From Macrolepiota albuminosa (taxonomy: Eukaryota; Basidiomycota; Agaricomycetes; Agaricales; Agaricaceae), in assembly GCA_027475525.1 (NCBI GenBank), contig JAMWFC010000046.1, positions 1,984,001 to 2,048,000 on the forward strand: a stretch of DNA of 64,000 nt, read 5' to 3'. A program made the position numbers and the translations under genes. Each line of letters begins with the position of its first letter. Position 1 is the stretch's first letter. Under the pieces are notes generated by a model that did not search any database, was not told the origin of the DNA, and worked only from the letters and a program-made list of their open reading frames with translations. Positions 46,058 to 57,446 of this stretch are shown piece by piece.

Positions 46058-49000
46058 CTAGTCTAGCATTTCCAACGATTTCAATTGACTCCTGAGAGTC
46101 CGTGTCCGTTCCTCCGCCGCGTCCAAAGTCTTGAGTAATTGTGCAACCTCCTCTCTCGCACTCACAGCAACAGGAGGCAGGCCAATTGGTGGAATTGACG
46201 CCGGTCCACCCTTCGAGACACCAAGCTCATCCCACAGCGCACTCACCACACCCTGCACCAACTTCTCCCTCTCTGCCTCCTTCCTCAACGTCTTCATCAC
46301 CACCGCCTCGTCCCGCCTACCCGACCGTACCAACGTATAGATGTTGCTGAACACAAGCAGCACAATGACAAAATAAAGTATCGTCGTCGACGTTGACTGC
46401 TCCCATGCGTCCTGGACAAGCTCGATCGCTCCACGTGTGCTTCGGCACGCCACCTGGTATGCCCCGTCGAACGTATCCCAAGCCCACTGCAGCCCACGTT
46501 GATTCCTCTCCTTTTCCCTCTGCTTACGCTCTTCTTCCTCCGTAAGCTCCTTCACCTTCGGCGCCGCCTCTGCCGCGCCCGCCGCCGGTTCCTCAGCCTT
46601 CACAGCTGCATCTGCCTGTGAGAGTGTAGCAAGATCCACGCCCTCCGGCACAAACTCAGTCTGGTGCTCCTTGATGTACGCACGCATCGCCTTCTCAAGG
46701 TCACTGTGGTACACCTTCTGCCCATCAATAGCAGAGCGCTCAATGATGCCCTTGATGAAACTACGCCCAGTCCACTCGACTTCGGTCGTTATTACGATTC
46801 GCGTCGAGACGGCACTTGCCCACATGAGGCAGGTACGCGTCTTCACGGCAAAGACGCCTCCGCTAGGTACCTCTGGCGTACGTGTCGTCGTGAGCAAGAT
46901 CACGTGGTCGTCAAAATCGCAATACAGCATTTCATCTCGAATCTCGCATTTTGTCTGTTTTGGACCAAGGCTTCCGTTGAGAGGCTTGATATAGGACATG
47001 TTCCGCGCAAGAAGATTCGAAGAGGGTGCTGTTGGCGTCCAATCTGAGATTTGGATATCTAGAAGGGGAGATTAATAGGAGGTTCGGCTTGAGGACATAA
47101 CGAAACACGCACCCATGAGCTTCTGATTAACAGACATGAAGTCTTTCATAAACCCGCTCGCAAATATCAAGCTGTAAATCTTTTCCGGCGTTCCTGGAAC
47201 AACAGTCTCCAATGCCGTCTCAACAAGATGCTTCCCCTCTTTTCCACATACACACGTCGTCGCCTTCCGCGACGGGCTGCTGACTCCCTGATCCGCAGAG
47301 GGTGCGTGCATGCTCGGTGCGTCGAATGAACCACGTCCTACACTCGAGATGCTGGCGTCGTCGGGACGTTCTAGTTTCCAAATGTTGTGTATGACGTCAA
47401 AGGTTGTGTCACGCGACAGGAAGGACGCGAAAGTGTACTTGTTCTGCCTCGTCGTCACTTGGATACCGTTTGGAATCACAAACGCGGTCATTTTCTTCTC
47501 GAGGTGCGTAATTTCGTTGATCGGAACCGACAGCTGTGCTTGGAGGATGAGATCGTGAACCAAGTTGGTTGTATAGGGGGACCTACGTCTGTGATCCAGC
47601 CGAAAATATTTGCATGGAAACAAATGTGATTTTCGGATATATATAGTCTGCCTTGTATTAGTATTTCTCGTTGTAGTGCACAACCGTAATCTACGAAGGG
47701 TCAGCCAGGTGTACCTAAGACAATAATTCCATAAGGTGCTTACCATCGATGAGATAGTCACCCTCCGGAATGCTCGGAAAAAGCTCGTGAAAGTCTGCGT
47801 TACGTTTATTACTTGCAACGGCGAATCCTGTAACAGGAATATCCTCTCCTAGATCCAAATCATCCAGATTATCCTCCGAGTCGTCGTCACCGCCTTCCGA
47901 ACTTTCCTCAAGGCCAGAATAGTAATCTGGACGGTCGTCATTCGGAAAGTATTCCGACCTATCATCACTATGAATAGAGATTGAACCATTACGCCGCGAA
48001 TGGATACTCCTGTTTGAGGGTGATAGTTCATTCGACTTGGTTTTGTGATGACGGGAAGACAAGCTCGCGGGGGGAGAAACGTAAGTCGTACTGGCAGATG
48101 ATAGTTTTCGAGGGGGCCGAGATTGTGGTGACTGCGCTGTCCCCGATGCTGCTGCTGCAAACTGTGCTTGAGTGGCAGAAGTAAGACTGTGGTTGGCCAT
48201 TGCGAGGCTGGAAGCAGCGATTGCACTTGCAAGACCAGTTGGTCTTTGTTGTGCGGTCGACCGACGCCAAGGTCGTTTCTTCTCCTTATTCGTACCTGTT
48301 GAGGAGATGACAGAAGCGCTATCGGTGTCGCGCCGAGAAGATAGGTAGATCGAGCTGGCTGTTGGAGAAGTCGTGACCTTGGCCGGAGATTGTGAACCTG
48401 ATGGTAAAGGATACTCAGATGTGGGTGATTCGACAAGTCTGGCCCGGGAGGTAAGCACTGCATCTTGACTGTCACTCGATACTCTGGGCGGTGATGCTAC
48501 GGGGTTTGTTGCTGGATTCTCAATTTTAACCGGTGGTGGACGGTTAAGCGAGCGGTTGGATGCTTGTTTACGAACCTCCTGTGATGGGCCAAGAATATTC
48601 AACGGCATGGGAGGCGGCGGCTGTTCAGCTGCCGCTGGAGTCACAGGTCTGGAAGGTGACTTGACGGATTTGGTAGATTCTGGGTCTTTGATGAATTCAG
48701 TAGAATTGCTTGAAGGAGTACGAGGTCGGGCTGTGGTAGGTGTTACCAAGTCCTCGTCCGCAGTATTGAGAGTTGTCCGTGAGGCAGATTCAGATGTCGT
48801 ACGATATCTGCCACTTGAACCGTTGATCGTGTTGCCGTTAATGACACCATCAGTCCGACCTACTGCCGAATCAACAAGACTTGAGTCTGAATTGGACGGT
48901 GAAAGGTCGCCATTCCCAAGCATCGGCGATGGAGGTACGATAGTCACGCTGGGGAAAGTGCTGTCTGAGTCTGCACCTGACTCGCTTTCGCCATCGACGA

Positions 49001-49238
49001 GGGTTGTGGTAAATGTTGGGATGGGCATTTGCTCGTCCTCTTTCAGCATTGTTGTCGGCGTCACGGGTGGCGCTGGAATCGGCGACGGAGATCGAGTTGT
49101 TATAGGGGGCGCAGGACTTGCAGAAGAAGGAACCCTGCTGCGGGGCGCGCTAGAGCGCGCTGATGAGTCGGACCGATCGCGTGTGTGGGTGGAAGTGTTC
49201 GCCTTGTTGACAAGTTTGGTTATGAAGTTGGGAGCCAT
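46058..49238 (-). CDS. GRAM and VASt domain protein, Lam/Ltc-type sterol transfer protein
   Basis: Membrane-anchored protein at ER contact sites, probably moving sterol between the ER and other membranes. The ATG at 49238 starts a long disordered Ser/Pro-rich region (about 460 aa). The GRAM domain follows: NADFHELFPSIPEGDYLIDD, YGCALQREILIQGRLYISEN, HICFHANIFGWITDLSVPIN, MTAFVIPNGIQVTTRQNKYT. The VASt domain runs from ETVVPGTPEKIYSLIFASGF through MSYIKPLNGSLGPKQTKCEI and VFAVKTRTCLM to IERSAIDGQKVYHSDLEKAM. A transmembrane segment (TTILYFVIVLLVFSNIYTLV) and a coiled-coil tail (REEVAQLLKTLDAAEERTRT) finish the protein. This domain order is that of yeast Lam1-6/Ltc proteins. About 1,040 aa, four introns. 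The Ala/Glu-rich linker before the membrane helix is lineage-typical low complexity. Confidence 0.9.
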
Positions 49239-49539
49239 TTGAATCGAATCCTCCTATGTACTTACCAGCAGCGCAGGATTACAGCTGGTCGCCGGTCAAG
49301 CTCAAGACTGGAAAAACAAAAAACAAAGAAGTTGTTTAGAACTTGTCCATCGATCATCGACCACGAGTTCCGGTGTCATCGGCATAATCATCTCAAACAT
49401 CCATCTTCATTCAAGTTGCCTCTAATGGCATCTACGCAAAAAATCTGATGCAGCGTTCTACCATACAAAGCTGATATACGACAAATACTAAAATCTGGAA
49501 TCGAATCAGGATACTGGTACTGCGGGGTGCCAGTCAGAA
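49239..49539. other. Intergenic region
   Basis: About 300 bp between the start of the GRAM gene and the stop of the monooxygenase gene, both on the minus strand. It should hold the GRAM gene promoter. Nothing distinctive seen. Confidence 0.45.
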
Positions 49540-52023
49540 TCAAGTCAGAGTAGCTGTTGCCAAATCGAGCATACCAGGAGGATAATCAATTTCATTCAGG
49601 TACCATGCCTCTGCAGCAAGTAATCAGTTTTATATCACGTTGAACGTTCAACACTCACTGTCTCCATTGGGATCTTTATCGTCAACGGTCTGCCCGTCTC
49701 CCAGCCAGTACATCCGGTTCTTGACAGTGCCGTCGAGTGGCTCATAGGTATAGTCTTCCCAACGCGGGTGCGCTAGCGCACGAGCTGCATGCAACGAGGA
49801 GCCTGTCATCATTCTGATGAGCTTTCAAATTCTACAACCTTAGTTTCCATCGTACCTGGCCAGAGTGCAATCACCCTTCCCACCTCCTTCCCACCCTTAT
49901 ACCACGAGCGACACTTTTGACTGAATACGGTCTATTATTGCATCAGAACAATGCACGCAGAGCGTATAACCAGAACATACTGCTGGGAAGTAGCTCTCCA
50001 AGTACGCGTCAAAGTCAGCCACGGCCTCAGGTTTTACCTCGATACTCTTCAGGCGCTCGCGTTGCAGCTTCAATGTCGCCGCAACCACATAATCCACTTG
50101 TTTCTCCATGATGACAAGTAGCGAGCCTGCACCGACCGCCGCACTCGGGCCCAGCATCTGGAACCAGTTTGGGAATCCATCTGTTGCAATAGCTAAATAT
50201 GTGCGAGGGTACGGGTCGTTTTTATCCGAGAGGTCAGCACCGTTGCGTCCGACAATGGGGAAACCGAAGCGGAAGGAAGTGTCGAACCCTACGAGTGGTC
50301 AGCAACCGAGGAGTAGATGCAGGATTAGAACATACCAGTTGCGCAAATGAGGATATCAATATCTTCATGCTTTCCATCTTCTGTCTCAATACCCGTTTGG
50401 GTAATCCGCTTGATAGGTGTTGGGACAAAATCGACCTTCAGGGCATTGAGTCAGTTCTCCCTACCACAATGAGTTTCATGATCTTACATTGTTTTCACAG
50501 AGGGCCTCAAGATACCCTGGTCCCGGGGTCAAGCGACGACACGCGGGAGAGAAATCAGGGATCACTGTTCTTTCTCATCAGTATCAACCGGGTGTCTGGT
50601 AATAATGTACCCACGGTAGTCAGCGATCCACGGCTTCTTCGCCAGCTTCTTCTCCATGTCTTTTCGGAAAGCGATATGAGCTCCAGTTTGAGCTTCGGTC
50701 CCACGAAGAGTGGCAGGGTTCGCAGCCTATCAAGTCCCGACAATCTTCAACTTGTGCAACGGACGAAGTCAGAACTGGCCTACATTGAGTTCGCTTTCAA
50801 GTTGCCAGCGGAAATTCTTGTAGAAAAGAGGGTCTTGGAAGTTTTTCTTGTCCTCTTCTGTAAAATAGTCTAGTGGGTGTTTTTTTTTATCTCAGCTCCC
50901 ATGGGTGTGTGAATAATTGGGCGATTGCACTTACAGTTACTGACTGGTTCCCCTTTGGCTAGCTGATCCAGTTGATCACGAACAAAGACTCCGGAAAGCC
51001 AAGTCTTTCCGCGGACGTAATTTGATAGATGTTTGACGCGAGGTTGAAGTGCTGGGACTATCTGGATCGCTGACGAGCCCTGGTACAGTTGGCGCTTCAG
51101 TCCTGAAGTTTACGTTGACGTTACTCACGACGCCGATGACCGCCACACGCTTGTCACCCCAATCCTTGACCGTCTCTTGCCATCCATTCTCATTTGCTTC
51201 CCATTGTGCGCTGTGTATCACCTGCCCTTTGAAGCCATCAAAGCCCGGTATATCTGGCCAAGACCAGCGGCTTAGCCCACCCAAGCCCGCAAGTACAACG
51301 TCCGCGGTGTCGTCAAACTCCTCAAAATCTGTTTCCCAGTCCCACATGACGTGTTCACCTGCCTCGGTGGGCGAACCTTGAGCAGGGCGGCGCACTTTGA
51401 GATGCCATTTGCCATTGCCTTCATGGTATGTGGCGCTAGTGATGCGATGACGAAGTCGGATGAAAGGTCGGAGCGCGTACTTGTCGACAACGTGGTTAAG
51501 ATATGAGCGGATCTCGGGACCGGGAGCGTAGAACGCGGACCACTCCTTGTTATCTTCGAAAGTCAGCTGGTACTGGCGTGCCAATTGAATGAACCTTGGC
51601 GTGAAAGGATGATGAATTTTGCACGTACGGCATGCGACGGAATGTCGCAGGCTAATCCGGGGTATCTATTTGCATGCCAAGCACCACCTACACCCGCCTG
51701 CGATTCGTAGACAGTGAGGTCAATGTTCTTGACGCGCTGTTGAAACCTAATCAAGCGATTGGGTCAGTCCAGTCGACGTAGTTCCATTGGTACTACGCTG
51801 CGTACCGAATGCCAGCAGTGATACCTGCAGAATCATATGGACGAACGTCAAATACGAAAAAAAATGCGTCCTCAACTCGACGCTTACCACTGTAACCAGC
51901 ACCGATGACTACCACTTTGATAGGTCGCGCTTCGTCAATTGAGAAGTTTGGGAGCTTGTAGGCATTATTCGCGACATATATTTCCTTCGCGTTCTTGCCA
52001 TTGATGCCGTTTGCTGAAACCAT
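49540..52023 (-). CDS. FAD-dependent monooxygenase, Baeyer-Villiger type
   Basis: About ten introns; about 600 aa. Exons read NFSIDEARPIKVVVIGAGYS (FAD Rossmann GAGYSG), VYESQAGVGGAWHANRYPGL, ACDIPSHAYQLTFEDNKEWS, AFYAPGPEIRSYLNHVVDKY, GFKGQVIHSAQWEAN, KRVAVIGVGSSAIQIVPALQ (second, NADPH-binding site), IICATGFDTSFRFGFPIVG in concept, and a C-terminal DGTVKNRMYWLGDGQTVDD. The FKGxxxHxxxW fingerprint points to Baeyer-Villiger or related class B flavin monooxygenases, though the usual P/D after the Trp is E. These oxidise ketones or similar compounds with NADPH and O2; the substrate is unknown. The true start is the ATG at 52021-52023: a 77-bp duplication places a second ATG at 52098-52100, which is out of frame. 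Ends at TGA 49540-49542. Confidence 0.86.
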
Positions 52024-52110
52024 GAGTTGAAGATGTAGGCATTATTCGCGACATATATTTCCTTCGCGTTCTTGCCATTGATGCCGTTTGCTGAAACCAT
52101 GAGTTGAAGA
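51957..52110. repeat. Perfect 77-bp tandem duplication covering the monooxygenase start
   Basis: Copies at 51957-52033 and 52034-52110 are identical. Each holds the ATG and the first 21-22 codons (MVSANGINGKNAKEIYVANN). Because 77 is not a multiple of three, the upstream copy opens a 63-codon frame ending at 51909 that overlaps the genuine start. Confidence 0.97.
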
Positions 52111-53344
52111 GGGTATAAAATGAAAGCTGGTCGTCGAGATTCAAGAGGGAAAGGAAGTTAGGACTAGGTAAGGTGCTGGGTAAATCGGGTCTATTTGAAG
52201 GCTGCAAGTTACGCCGTTCCATACCATTTAACAAGTCATAAAGGCTATTGTTACTTCTGATGAACCAATGAGGCGACATACAATGACACCATCATAAAGA
52301 TCTTATCACATGAACCCATAGATTTTCCGTGAATTCTGATGCGACGACATCTTCCATAATCTCCGTAATTTTGACCGTTGCAAGTGCGAGATGTCGGATG
52401 TTAATCATTACTAATTTTCCCCCTTCTTTAAAAGACTTTCACGGTACTGCTATGATGGTTACCGGTGGTCCAAAAGGTCTTCATACCAAGGAGGGGGCCC
52501 AAACAGATAAGCTGAGGAAAATTTCGACTTCGCAACAAGACCCATCATGTACAACGAGTTTTACAACATTGGCACTGCCAAGCAAACTTGACCATAACGT
52601 TTTGATTGATATCATACTTGCTCTGAACATCGCATATATCTCGAGCTATACCGAGTAAATGTCTAAAATAAAATGACAAGAAATCCACAATCGCTAAAAT
52701 GTATTTGTGGAGAGTCAAACAAGTTCCAGCCTGAACTCCCGGTAGAGTCAGGTAAAAGATCTCTGTTTATATCGTGGTATGGTTTCCCTGGGATTGGAGA
52801 TGTGAGGTATCACAACGAGCACTGCTCAATTATCAAGGATGATGTCAAGAGAAGTGAGATTGAAGCGAAAACTCAGGCCTCAGGATGTGAGTGAAGCAGT
52901 TACTTAAATGACAAAGGTGATCAGATCATTTAATTTATTAAGGTCAGCGACCTTTCTTTGTTTCTTACGCGAGTGGTAAGCCTTCACGGTCGCTACACCA
53001 ACGCTGTGCTGGTAGTATTGGTATGCAGTATAACTGGTCTGGTAATTTGCGCCGTTCTTTGGGCGGGAAAAACGACAGTGGCCGCTAATGCCGTGGCGAA
53101 CGAGGCCGGAAAGTAACCTGGATCCACTTCATTCGTGTTGTCGCCTCTTTTTCTTTTTCGAATGTTCCAAAGCATCAACTTGCTTACCTGGGATAGTGGG
53201 ACCCCGGACGTGAGCTCGAGTGCACATGGTCCGAGAGACCATTTTTTGTCGTCCTTGTGACGAGCCTACCTTCGAATACCCGTAATCAACCTTTCTCGTT
53301 CTCGTTCTGTTCTGTTCTGTCTCTGAAGTCTCATACGCCATACA
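52111..53344. other. Intergenic region, no supported gene
   Basis: About 1.2 kb upstream of the monooxygenase gene. Open frames are short and unrecognised. The part near 53130-53345 is pyrimidine/purine skewed and may be the old promoter of the degraded gene that follows. Confidence 0.4.
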
Positions 53345-54200
53345 ATGCCCCGTCAAGTCTACGACCTCGTACTTCTACGAGAAGACCCGGTTGATTCTCC
53401 TGCGGCCTAAACGAAGCCCCTCCTTCCCACTCGGTCTGGAGCAAAGACCAAAGTCCATTCGACACCGGATCGATCTCGCGCCTGTATGTCCTGAGAGATC
53501 CTTCAGACCCAACTATCTCCCACTATCCTATTCTCGAGCACTCTTAAAGTGCTCCCGCGAACGTCCAGTGACCCTCAACGCGATTCCGCGGTTCTCCCCG
53601 TCTTCCTTAACGCCACCATTCGCGGATACGTCGAAGTGGATTTTAATGACTCATTAATGAAACGATCTCGACAAGATCTTGTAAGAGGTGGGATGTTTTC
53701 CTGGCTATTTGCCCGGGTCCGATTCAACTGGCACTCAGGCGCGTATACCAGACGATGCGCTCGGCATGCTGGCCACGTAGCAAGGGCAATTCTTTAACCT
53801 CTGGATACGTTTGATCTCCTGGTAAAGCTTGCTCCTGGGAGCCTGATGACTTTCGTCATTATCATACAATAGGCCCATAATTTGTTAGATGAGCCCGAAC
53901 CCTCCATGCATGATCAAGACGCCCTGGATCCCGTAGATATTCTGAGTGCTGAGATTCGAACCACGGAAGATTTAAGCGATCAGCCGGTCCACTACTCGAC
54001 TGTTCAAAGGTGTACTAAGTAAGGTCACGGATACAGTTGAAAAAGATACGGGAACTGAGATGGAATACAAGAAGGCTCGACGCAAAAAACCACGTAGAGA
54101 TATGGTCCGTCGGTACTGTCGTTTAACAGATAGCGATGTATTACTTTCGGAGAGCAAATGTAAATGCATTGACTCGAGGTCTGGTGTGCACTTTAAGTAG
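53345..54200 (+). pseudogene. Degraded protein-coding gene, family not recognised
   Basis: Fragments with coding character follow each other but in different frames and with internal stops. They are MPRQVYDLVLLREDPVDSPA then TAA; LYVLRDPSDPTISHYPILEH; VLPVFLNATIRGYVEVDFND with SLMKRSRQDL and a donor-like gtaaga; ARIPDDALGMLAT then TAG then QGQFFNLWIRLISW; LLDEPEPSMHDQDALDPVDI with LSAEIRTTEDLSDQPVHYST; and VTDTVEKDTGTEMEYKKARR with KKPRRDMVRRYCRLTDSDVL ending HFK and a stop. Some breaks may be introns, but at least one stop and one frame mismatch resist any GT-AG path I tried. I read it as a recently inactivated gene; a real multi-intron gene is the alternative. Confidence 0.4.
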
Positions 54201-54382
54201 TAATGTAAGTCAGTGAAGGCAATAACGAATGTCACTTCTCCTGGTGATCATTAGCTTCAAGTTTTTTTCCTGGATACTGTCGTTTCTTAGCACAAGGCCG
54301 AAACTTTAGGAAGCGACATGAATCTGTCAACCAGTATTCACAGCATAAGTATAAAGATATAGACGAAATGCAGACCATGGAA

Positions 54383-55639
54383 TCAAACACTGGCTGTTCT
54401 AGACGATTTCGAAGAGTTGAAACCGAAAAAGGCGTGTTTTCTAATTTTGGGTTTTCCCTCCTTCGAGGAAAGTTGTCCATTGGTATTCTCGAAATCAAGT
54501 GTCGACCTGACAGTATCCCTCGTAGTATGACCTTCGAAGTCCATGGCCGTACTTGTTCGAGCAAGAGTGTCTCTATTCCATGCTCGACCCTGAGCAAGAC
54601 GATAGATGATGAGATAGTTGGCTATTTGCTAAGAATACATTAGTCTATAAAAGATTTACTCAATCTGACATAGCACACCTGACTGAAAGAAGCGATAGTG
54701 AGAAAGACTGAATTCACAGGTGTATTGATAGCATATGTTATGAGGAAAATCAAGGCGAAGACCGAGTAGAGAGACGCTGACTCGACGACTATAGTGAGAA
54801 GTGAAACATATTCTTTGCCATGGTCCCCTGGAAACGCTTGTAGGATGGTCTTACGATAAACCAGGAGACGAAATGCAATCAGCACAGTAAGAATAATGTT
54901 AAGACCTAATGAGATTGCGTAGTATGAAGTTCCGTAGGCCACAGGCAAGGCACTGTAGAGGGAAAGACCAGGTTGGCTTGACTGAAGGGTCCACAATGTT
55001 CCCATGACTTTGAGTACTGATGTCAGTAACTGTTGGGAGGAAACTCATAGACATAACGTGCCAAAAGAGCCCAACAACAACAAGGCGGGAAAAGCGATTG
55101 CTAACCAGGCGCCATACTTTCCAAACGCTCTCCAGATCACCCAACAACGCCAGAGCTACGGACCAACCAAGTCAGACAAGTAGAGTGTGATATCGATCGA
55201 ACCAAGAAACCCACCACGAGAAGGTCGGCAAGAAATGTGAGTGAGAAGAGTGATGCAATAAAGACCACATTGATTGGCAAGTTCTGGGTAGCCAAGAAGT
55301 AAGCCCATGGGCCTCCTGGGTAGTTACGGTTGTCGACATAGATCATCTGGACAGTATTTGCCTGAGATATTTCAAAGATGGTTTCAACCGAGAGCAAAAG
55401 AGAGGTATATGCCAATAGAAAAGTAGATAGTCTCGAGTGTCGTGTATTCCAGAGGTAACGAGCACACATCACGTAGAGAATTAGCTGAATACCTATGGAG
55501 CAGACTCTTAGTCTTCATTAATACTTAAAAGGTGTTTATATTCACCATAACCAACGCCAGAAATAAAGTCACCAGCAAGGAACATCCGCTCAAGCATAAT
55601 GGTGGCAGCATCTTCATCGGGTCCATAGTAAGGAGCCAT
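54383..55639 (-). CDS. Seven-transmembrane-type membrane protein, paralogue A
   Basis: ATG 55639 starts MAPYYGPDEDAATIMLERMF, LAGDFISGVGY; after introns come IQLILYVMCARYLWNTRHSR, LSTFLLAYTSLLLSVETIFE, the signature NYPGGPWAYFLATQNLPINV, LWRCWVIWRAFGKYG, GTLWTLQSSQPGLSLYSALP and IANYLIIYRLAQGRAWNRDT. About seven hydrophobic segments and a hydrophilic C-terminal tail ending in RTASV, stop at 54383-54385. Typical of a large agaricomycete family of multi-spanning proteins without known function, with a receptor-like layout. The gene downstream (56136-57446) is its tandem paralogue with the same intron pattern. A TATA-like element sits at 55801. Function unknown; a receptor role would be a guess. 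Confidence 0.82.
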
Positions 55640-56135
55640 ACAGCGAGCCTTGTCAACCCCAGGATATAGGGAATGTAATGGTTGGGGTCCAAAGAGCGTT
55701 TAGACTTCCTGATAGATTCCCCTCGCGCTTATAAATTGAATCAGTCTTCCATAGGCGAGCGCGTCGATCGATCTTGTTTCATGGTTTCACCCCCGAAGCC
55801 TATATATATAACAGCTCTAGCAGGCAAAGTGTTAAAATAGAAAGTAGGTGACACCGGTCACAATGCATACCTGACAAGATGATTGAAGAAGCATTTTTTA
55901 ACTCCTCAGGCGAAGATCATTTGATGGGTTTTCAGGGGATCTTTGATTGTGCTGCCGAGTGGCTGCATCTGTCCAACAGAATTCAATGCTAAGGATCCCA
56001 GGACAACAGATTCTTGTGGGCAGGTTGCCACATCCAGTCACTGTGCATGATCGAGTCAGTCAATCAGTCAATCAATAGCTTTGTTGTATATACAATCATC
56101 ATAAGTTTAGGTGAGGCGTGGGGTATAGTCGATAA
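55640..56135. other. Intergenic region between tandem paralogues
   Basis: 496 bp holding the promoter of paralogue A (TATATATATA at 55801-55810) and the 3' flank of paralogue B. Confidence 0.5.
55801..55810 (-). promoter_or_regulatory. TATA-like element of paralogue A
   Basis: Alternating TA run about 165 bp upstream of the start codon at 55639. Position is plausible for a fungal TATA box with a moderate 5' leader. Confidence 0.35.
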
Positions 56136-57446
56136 CTATAGGCAATTCCGATCGTTTCTACTCGGGCTTACTGTGCCACCGAAGGAGGAATCGCGAACTT
56201 CATCATCTACATTCCTTGTCACGGTGCCGCAATCACTAGAAGTGTCGCGTTCAAACGTATAAATGTCATCACGTCGGGCAAGCTTCATTCTACCCGATGT
56301 CGAGAATGACATCGGAGCAATGCTGCGTGACTGATTAGTGAGAGTGTCCTTGGTCCACGCTCGACCTTCGGCCAAACGATAGATGATTAAATAACCCGCG
56401 ATTTGCTAAGCACAGTGGTTAACGGACTGATTTCATGACGGGAAGTTTATGGAAATCGTCACATACCTGGCCAGAAGAAGCCGCACCCAGGAATATTTGA
56501 TTGAGAGGATTGTCCAGAGCATACGTTACTATGAAGATGAACGCGAGAATGGAATACAAAGCAGCCGATTCAATCATTATGGACGCGAGTGAAACGTAGT
56601 GCGAGGTATGTTCATCGGAAAGAGCAGCGAACATCTTCCGGCGGTATAATAACAGCTTTACCGTAATCAGAATGGTTAGGATGATATTCACGCTCAAGGA
56701 GATGATGTAGTAGGCAGTTCCAAACGCTTGTGGGAGGGCACTATACATGGATAACCCCGGCTGGCTCGATTGGAGCGTCCAAAGTGTTCCCATAACTAGA
56801 AGGGGTTGCACGATTATTGAGGTAATAAAGACGGCTTAAAATTCGAGCGCACCAAAGGAGGCCAAGAGTAGTAGGAATGGGAAAGCCACTGCAGTATATA
56901 CTGCGTTAGACCCAGCTGCACTCCATATGACCCAACACCGCCATAACTAGGTCCGTTACGTTAGCAGATCTCGCAAACGTAATCACTATGATAGGAGAAC
57001 GTACAATTAATAGATCTGAAAGGAACGTAAGGACGAATAGTGTCGCATAAAACATAACATTGATTGGCAGATATTGAGTAGCTAGAAAGTATGCCCAGGG
57101 GCCACCAGGGTAATTGCGGTTGTCGATGTAGATATCCTGTACTGTCTTGGCTTGGACAATCATGAAAAGGGTCTCTATGGATATTAGTAGTGTAATGTAG
57201 GCAAGCAAGTAACGCGATTGAGAGCGTTCATTTCGTGTCTTCCACAGAAAAGAAGCGCAAGAGGTATACAGGACGAGTTGAACACCTGAAAAGAGCTTGT
57301 CGATCACGTAATCCGAAGGGAAGGATATTCCGGATCTACAACACAATGCACTTACCATACCCTGTTCCACAAACAAAGTCACCAGCCATGAAGGTCCGTT
57401 CCAGAAATATGTCCTTAGGTGACTCGTCCGGCCCATAGTACGGCAT
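56136..57446 (-). CDS. Seven-transmembrane-type membrane protein, paralogue B
   Basis: ATG 57446 starts MPYYGPDESPKDIFLERTFM, AGDFVCGTGYGVQLVLYTSC. It continues with ASFLWKTRNERSQSRYLLAY, ITLLISIETLFMIVQAKTVQ, NYPGGPWAYFLATQYLPINV, MFYATLFVLTFLSDLL, RCWVIWSAAG, MGTLWTLQSSQPGLSMYSAL and PQAFGTAYYIISLSVNIILT, then LIIYRLAEGRAWTKDTLTNQ and a Ser/Asp-rich tail (DDEVRDSSFGGTVSPSRNDR). Hydrophobic segments and intron positions match paralogue A closely, with identity highest in the NYPGGPWAYF and TLWTLQSSQPGLS blocks, so the pair arose by tandem duplication. The C-terminal tails have diverged fully. Function unknown. Confidence 0.82.

Noticed and set aside
48556..49242. 228-codon plus-strand frame opposite the GRAM protein N-terminus
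   Set aside because: Lies antisense to the low-complexity Ser/Pro region of the GRAM gene; composition is the mirror of that region and no motif is seen.
53945..54010. tRNA-like B box on the minus strand (GGTTCGAATC)
   Set aside because: The bases flanking the T-loop do not form a 5-bp stem and no acceptor stem can be drawn, so neither a tRNA nor a clear SINE head is supported; the same bases read as protein (LSAEIRTTEDLSDQ).
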